Below are positions 13,090 to 16,770 of a stretch of 16,770 nucleotides of DNA, in pieces. Numbering within the stretch: the first letter of the stretch is position 1; each line of letters starts with the position of its first letter. Below the pieces are notes generated by a model. It made no database searches. It was given only the letters and a program-made list of their open reading frames with translations, and had not been told where the DNA came from. A program made the position numbers and the translations under genes. Source of the DNA: Patescibacteria group bacterium (GTDB lineage: Bacteria; Patescibacteriota; Minisyncoccia; Phycocordibacterales; PALSA-1337); NCBI GenBank assembly GCA_023487965.1, contig JAMDBV010000004.1:1-16770 (forward strand). The letters are read 5' to 3'.

Positions 13090-13165
13090 AATACGAATCT
13101 ACGAATTATGCGAATGCTACGAATAAATACAATACGAATCTACGAATTATACGAATGCTACGAAT
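13090..13165. repeat. Two tandem 35-bp units of ACGAAT repeats
   Basis: Units at 13090-13124 and 13131-13165 have a 41-bp period and differ at one base (TATG versus TATA). Each unit contains four CGAAT cores 7-10 bp apart. Such ACGAAT arrays are frequent between genes in Parcubacteria-type genomes. Here they separate tRNA-Val from the rluD promoter. Confidence 0.88.
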
Positions 13166-13176
13166 GTGTCGGACTA

Positions 13177-13213
13177 TTGCTTACATAGCACAGACTAGCG
13201 TATATTCATGGTA
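13177..13213 (+). promoter_or_regulatory. Promoter giving a leaderless rluD-like mRNA
   Basis: TTGCTT (13177-13182), 18 bp, TATATT (13201-13206), six bases, then ATG 13213, which becomes the predicted +1. Confidence 0.6.
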
Positions 13214-13959
13214 TGAGCAATAGCGAAAACATTTCAATATTATACGAAGATGACAATATTCTGGCAGTGAACAAACCGGCGGGACTTATGGTGCATCCGG
13301 ACGGCAGATCGGAAGGCCCTTTTTTGACCGACTGGATTCTGCAAAAATTCCCGGAAACAAAAGATGTCGGCGAAGATATTCGGGACGACAAGGGAAATGT
13401 TATTCATAGGCCGGGAATAGTTCACAGGCTCGATCGTGATACTTCCGGTGTTATTTTGATAGCAAAGACAAAGCAGGGCCATGAATGTCTGAAAAAACAA
13501 TTCCAGGATAGAACGATAAAGAAAAAGTATCTGGCATATGTGCATGGTAGGGTTGCCGAAAACTTCGGCACGATCGATTTGCCGATAGGGAGGAGCAAGT
13601 CTGATTTTCGCAAATGGTCTGCACAAAGGGGCGCGCGTGGGGAATTGCGGCCGGCGGAGACGTATTGGACGAAGATTGCCGAGAAAGAGACTGTTGATGA
13701 TAACGGACAAATACATTTTGTGACTCTCGTGGCGGCCGAGCCGAAGACCGGACGCACACATCAGATCCGGGTGCATTTCGCGGCGATACAAAGGCCGATT
13801 GTCGGTGATGAATTATATGGTCCGGGTAAACCGGCATTGCTCGGCTTTGCGAGGACTGCTCTGCATGCGAAATCCATAGAGTTTGATAACTGCGAAGGAA
13901 AAAGAATACATATAGAGGCGTCGGAGCCGGAGGATTTTGTTGCTGCCAAATCCGCCTAG
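13213..13959 (+). CDS. RluA/RluD-family RNA pseudouridine synthase
   Basis: The enzyme isomerises uridines in 23S rRNA or tRNA. The catalytic motif PGIVHRLDRDTSGV (67-80) carries Asp74. Also present are YEDDNILAVNKPAGLMVHP (11-29) and KTGRTHQIRVHF (~178-189), both typical of the RluA/RluD group. The 248-residue protein lacks the N-terminal S4 RNA-binding domain of RluC/RluD; residues ~40-62 form an insertion before the motif. Without the S4 domain the substrate is open, so I give no gene symbol. Its stop is TAG. It is a single gene with its own leaderless promoter, and the terminator about 120 bp downstream probably belongs to it. Confidence 0.9.
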   Translation: MSNSENISILYEDDNILAVNKPAGLMVHPDGRSEGPFLTDWILQKFPETKDVGEDIRDDKGNVIHRPGIVHRLDRDTSGVILIAKTKQGHECLKKQFQDRTIKKKYLAYVHGRVAENFGTIDLPIGRSKSDFRKWSAQRGARGELRPAETYWTKIAEKETVDDNGQIHFVTLVAAEPKTGRTHQIRVHFAAIQRPIVGDELYGPGKPALLGFARTALHAKSIEFDNCEGKRIHIEASEPEDFVAAKSA

Positions 13960-14076
13960 GATCGGTCGAGGTCAGACCTCGGCATGCCCACTCCCACCTT
14001 GGAATCGAGAACGGCGCGTTCGCCATCCTGAACAGGAAAGCGTACAAGATCTGAATGTTCTTTCCGTCAATTCAAG
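13960..14076 (+). other. 117-bp spacer after rluD with small hairpins, no gene seen
   Basis: Short perfect hairpins occur at 13967-13981 (CGAGGT/ACCTCG, 3-nt loop) and near 14011-14024 (GAACG/CGTTC). No ORF with support is present. It may be the structured 3' UTR of the rluD-like gene or a small RNA ending at the 14077 terminator. Confidence 0.4.
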
Positions 14077-14104
14077 CCGCAGGTGTTCGTGCCTGCGGTT
14101 TTTT
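14077..14104 (+). terminator. Rho-independent terminator
   Basis: CCGCAGG (14077-14083) with CCTGCGG (14092-14098), 8-nt loop, then TTTTTT (14099-14104). Confidence 0.9.
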
Positions 14105-14120
14105 GTTACCATATTCAAGT

Positions 14121-14324
14121 ATGAATACGCGTAAATGTTGCATTTGTGGAGCCGACATCCACGAATGCATGGGATTCGTCGTTGTCAGGGATTTCCTTCG
14201 CGGAGCAAAAGAGCCTAGGGAGATTTGTGGCAAGTGTGGGTTCCGAGCGTTGCTTGATCCGTACAAGCTTCTGGTAACGATCGATTTCCAAGATTTGTCA
14301 CGCAAGGCCTTACCGATGGGGTAA
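14121..14324 (+). CDS. Small four-cysteine zinc-ribbon-like protein
   Basis: The 67-residue protein has CxxC (CICG, residues 7-10) and a second CxxC (CGKCG, ~36-40) about 26 residues apart, a plausible treble-clef or zinc-ribbon site; another Cys precedes the first pair and one lies at ~16. The middle is FVVVRDFLRGAKEPREI. I do not recognise the family and infer metal or RNA/DNA binding only from the cysteines. ATG 14121 is chosen because the longer reading to 14055 runs through the preceding terminator. The terminator that follows overlaps its stop codon. Confidence 0.7.
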   Translation: MNTRKCCICGADIHECMGFVVVRDFLRGAKEPREICGKCGFRALLDPYKLLVTIDFQDLSRKALPMG

Positions 14325-14334
14325 GGCCCTTTTT
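14306..14334 (+). terminator. Rho-independent terminator overlapping a stop codon
   Basis: GGCCTTACC (14306-14314) pairs with GGTAAGGCC (14320-14328), and a T-run reaches 14334. The 3' arm contains the TAA of the preceding gene. Confidence 0.88.
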
Positions 14335-14366
14335 GACTAAACCACCAATAAATGTTACCGTCTAAT

Positions 14367-14389
14367 ACACATGCCCAACATGTGTTTTT
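14367..14389 (+). promoter_or_regulatory. Short hairpin directly before typA
   Basis: ACACATG (14367-14373) pairs with CATGTGT (14379-14385), followed by TTTT. It ends 7 nt before the typA ATG. It could be an operator, a weak attenuator or a start-site shield; TCTAAT at 14361-14366 could be the -10. Confidence 0.45.
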
Positions 14390-14395
14390 AAATTC

Positions 14396-16208
14396 ATGGA
14401 AATAAGAAATATTGCAATTATCGCCCACGTTGACCACGGTAAGACAACACTTACCGACGCCATAATGACCCAATGTGGTCATGGCGATGAAGGCTCGATG
14501 GACTCAAACGCTCTCGAACAAGAGCGCGGTATTACTATTTATGCAAAGAATACCTCCATCCAATACAAGGGAACAAAGATCAATATCGTCGATACTCCTG
14601 GACACGCGGATTTTGGTTCGGAAGTCGAACGCGTATTGCGCTCTATCGATACCGTATTGCTGGTCGTTGATGCCCAAGAAGGACCGATGCCTCAAACCCG
14701 TTTCGTGTTGAAGAAGTCGCTCGAACTCGGTCTCAAGCCGATCGTCGTAATAAACAAGATAGACAAGCCGGCGGCGGATCCGGAGAGGGCGCACGAGCAG
14801 GTCCTCGAGCTTTTTTTCGAACTCGGAGCCAATGAAGAGCAGATCAATTTCCCGACGATTTACGCTATTGGTCGGCAAGGTATTGCCAAGAAAAATATTT
14901 CTGATGATACAAAGGATCTCTCGGCTCTGCTCGATACGATAATCGAGCATGTCATTCCTGCTAATTCTGACACAAATATTTCCAATAATGGTTCAGCGGC
15001 GCAAGTATTCAATCTGGCATATGACAATTTCCTCGGTCGCATGTCGATATGTCGCGTATACGGTGGTAAATTTGTCGACGGACAAAGCGTCTTCGTCAAG
15101 AACAATTCGGGACGGACATACGCGGGCAAAATAACAAAACTTTTTACATTTGAAGGCAAACAAAGGGTTGCTGTACCGGAAATTGTCGCCGGCGATATCG
15201 TTATGATTGCCGGAATGCCGGAAATATTTATCGGCGATACAATCGTCGATACCGAAAACGGTGATGTCATGCCGGCCATAAAGATCGATGAGCCGACGGT
15301 CAGCGTCGACATTCTGGTGAACAATTCTCCATTTGCCGGCAGAGAAGGTAAGTTTGTGACCGGTCGTCAGATACGCGAAAGACTGGAAAAGGAACTCGAA
15401 GTCAATGTCGGTCTTAGGATTGATTTTTCCTCCAATGAATCGTTCCATGTGAGTGGTCGCGGTGAATTGCATATCGCCATTTTGCTCGAGAATATGCGCC
15501 GCCGAAGGATATGAACTCCAAGTTTCACAACCACACGTCATCACAAAGGAAAGGGTTGAGATGGTAAATGGTGAAGAAGTGAAGACTATCGAGGAACCGT
15601 ATGAAGAATTGACTATAGATATGCCCGAAGCTTATTCTGGCGCTGTTATCGAAAGACTCGGCAAGCGTAAAGGTATCATGAAGGACATGAAGAGTCGTGA
15701 TGGACATGTGCGAATGCTTTTTGATATTCCGACGCGCGGTCTCTTGGGTTATCGCAACATTTTTACTATCGATACCAAAGGTGAGGGTATACTCTCCAGT
15801 CGCTTTACTGATTTCCATGAATATGCTGGCGAGATAGAGAAGCGCGAAACGGGTTCGATGACGTCTATGATATCTGGCAAAGCACTCGGCTACGCCTTGT
15901 GGAATCTCCAGGAAAGGGGCAGGCTCTATATCGCGCCGGCGGAGGAAGTTTATGAAGGCATGGTTATCGGCGACACATCGAAAGGCGAAGACATGGCGGT
16001 TAATCCTTGCAAAGGCAAGCAACTCACAAATATGCGCGCTTCGGGATCCGATGAAGCGATCATGCTTGAGCCGGCATATCGTCTAGATATAGAAAGGGGC
16101 CTGGAATTGATGCGCGACGATGAATATCTCGAAGTTACGCCAAAGAGCGTTCGCTTGCGCAAGAAATTCCTGACTGAACTCGATAGGGTGAGGGCGGGGA
16201 GGAAATAG
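14396..16208 (+). pseudogene. typA: Ribosome-associated GTPase TypA/BipA with a one-base frameshift
   Basis: TypA is a translational GTPase that binds 70S ribosomes and helps 50S assembly and stress or cold growth. Frame 1 (to 15503) has HVDHGKTT (11-18, G1), RGITI (44-48, G2), DTPGHADFG (66-74, G3) and NKID (120-123, G4), then domain II and SGRGELHIAILLENMRR. Frame 2 continues without loss: EGYELQVSQPHVITKE, domain III, GLLGYRNIF, and the BipA C-terminal domain (RGRLYIAPAEEVYEGMVIG, NPCKGKQLTNMRASG). One extra C in the CC at 15502-15503 causes the break after codon 369 (CGC); removing it gives 603 codons, the normal family length. Everything else is intact, so a sequencing or assembly error is the simplest cause. 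A real recent mutation or a +1 shift at CGC-CGA cannot be excluded. Confidence 0.93.
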
Positions 16209-16242
16209 AATGATTCGGGTGCAACATTCAGGTGATTTGTGG

Positions 16243-16259
16243 TACTATCTAGTTCTCAA
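16243..16259 (+). promoter_or_regulatory. Weak extended -10 before the ABC exporter
   Basis: TGG-TACTAT (hexamer 16243-16248) would start the transcript about 4 nt before ATG 16259. Only four of six bases match TATAAT. Confidence 0.3.
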
Positions 16260-16705
16260 TGTATAGCGCTATCGATCTCATACGAGATGTTTGGGTTTAT
16301 GTTCGGCCGCGTAAGGGTCGCTTTTTTGTCGCATCACTATTGCGTGTCGCCTCAGATATCGCTTGGCTGTATCCACCTTATGCCTTGGCGATTGTTGTAG
16401 AATATCTTTCGCATTATACGGTCGGCATGTCTATGACGCCCGTCTATACGCCGATCGCGCTCTCTTTCGTAGCAATTGTTATCAGATATGCCGGTCTGTA
16501 TCTCGGCAAGAATACGATGTTTGTCTTGTCGGAGAGAGCGGCTCTCGATGCACAAATGAGGGCGATGCGCCACATCATGATGCTCGATACTTCGTGGCAT
16601 GAGGCAGAAAATTCTGGAAACAAATTCAAAAGAATAGATCGTGGCGCCGATAGCGTCGATAGAATAATACGCATCTGGATTACTGATATTCACACATATC
16701 CTTAG
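16259..16705 (+). pseudogene. Truncated ABC exporter, N-terminal membrane domain only
   Basis: The 148 residues resemble the first part of a type I ABC exporter (MsbA/MdlB-like): an N-terminal elbow helix (YSAIDLIRDVWVYVRPRKGRFFVASLLRV), TM1 (~24-48), a loop, TM2 (~68-86), then the coupling-helix region SERAALDAQMRAMRHIMMLDTSWHEAENSGNKFKRIDRGADSVDRIIRIW, which matches the conserved start of the family's first intracellular loop. Similarity ends at ~143 (ITDI), and a stop follows five codons later. TM3-TM6 and the whole nucleotide-binding domain are absent, and no other frame continues them, so the gene is non-functional as read. Directly after the stop lies a hairpin and a promoter-like -10 for another ORF, suggesting a deletion join or an assembly join. 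Confidence 0.75.
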
Positions 16706-16725
16706 CGTATTTACATCATATGCGG

Positions 16726-16738
16726 TACAATTACCGCA
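16726..16738 (+). promoter_or_regulatory. -10 and hairpin at the start of the last ORF
   Basis: TACAAT (16726-16731) followed by six bases and ATG 16738 repeats the leaderless layout. The same bases lie within a perfect hairpin, ATGCGGTA (16720-16727) and TACCGCAT (16732-16739), so the -10 is part of an inverted repeat that reaches the start codon. Confidence 0.45.
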
Positions 16739-16770
16739 TGAATACACATCATCATCCTAACCGCGCTCTT
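16738..16770 (+). CDS. Possible 5' end of a further gene, cut by the window edge
   Basis: Eleven codons are visible (MNTHHHPNRAL). Only the position of the preceding -10 element supports it; no family can be judged. Confidence 0.25.
   Translation, partial: MNTHHHPNRAL

Noticed and set aside
13090..13165. CRISPR array
   Set aside because: There are only two units, the 6-bp gap between them is too short for a spacer, and no cas genes are present.
13451..14047. A 198-codon open frame on the minus strand
   Set aside because: It is antisense to the rluD-like gene, has no domain pattern, and is Pro/Ser/Arg-rich in the way typical of shadow frames.
14055..14120. N-terminal extension of the small Cys-rich protein
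   Set aside because: It runs through a strong terminator; the ATG at 14121 follows it directly.

Overview
The window looks like chromosome of a Candidate Phyla Radiation (Patescibacteria, Parcubacteria-like) bacterium. The reasons are short house-keeping genes with almost no Shine-Dalgarno sites, a short MurE-like ligase, the pilM-pilN-pilO cluster, a PDDEXK_5-type nuclease, a DUF378 protein, and intergenic runs of ACGAAT-type repeats. TAG and TGA both end conserved genes here (TAG: SpoU methylase, RuvX, RluD, TypA; TGA: PilN, PilO), so the code is the ordinary table 11. That argues against Gracilibacteria and Absconditabacteria. The phylum call is inference from gene content.

Layout. 1-1272: an insertion sequence of the IS4/DUF4372 type on the minus strand; its transposase is cut after the second catalytic Asp and joined in frame to an unrelated ORF that runs off the left edge. 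1292-1606: an unassigned structured RNA gene (minus) with its own extended -10 promoter and terminator. 1666-4847: DoxX-like membrane protein (-), SpoU methylase (+), Fpg glycosylase (-), secreted Zn amidase (+). 4855-6721: ruvA-murE operon (-), with murE interrupted by an amber codon. 6754-7080: rpsT and a bidirectional terminator. 7139-8462: tRNA-Arg(GCG), two membrane-anchored hypothetical proteins, and tRNA-Ser(TGA), all minus. 8426-9975: PDDEXK nuclease (-) running into tRNA-Ser, then ruvX and a DedA protein (+). 10021-12446: pilM-pilN-pilO plus a fourth membrane gene, a tightly overlapping type IV pilus inner-membrane operon. 12470-13070: tRNA-Arg(TCT), a DUF378 protein, tRNA-Val(TAC). 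13090-14334: ACGAAT repeats, RluD-like pseudouridine synthase, a Cys-rich mini-protein and two terminators. 14396-16770: typA with a one-base frameshift, a truncated ABC exporter and the start of one more gene.

The most interesting points are: (1) the murE amber codon lies inside a perfect 21-nt inverted copy of a sequence 254 nt away in the same gene, the signature expected of a template-switch mutation; (2) at least seven genes have a -10 hexamer exactly 6 nt before ATG, and an eighth has it 7 nt before, which predicts leaderless mRNAs as the main mode of initiation; (3) the 1292-1606 RNA gene, whose hairpins use G-U pairs that only work on the minus strand; and (4) the nuclease stop codon that is the very triplet of the tRNA-Ser anticodon.

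Three genes (murE, typA, ABC exporter) plus the transposase are broken in 17 kb. Either the assembly carries errors or joins, or the lineage has tolerated recent damage; read mapping would tell these apart.
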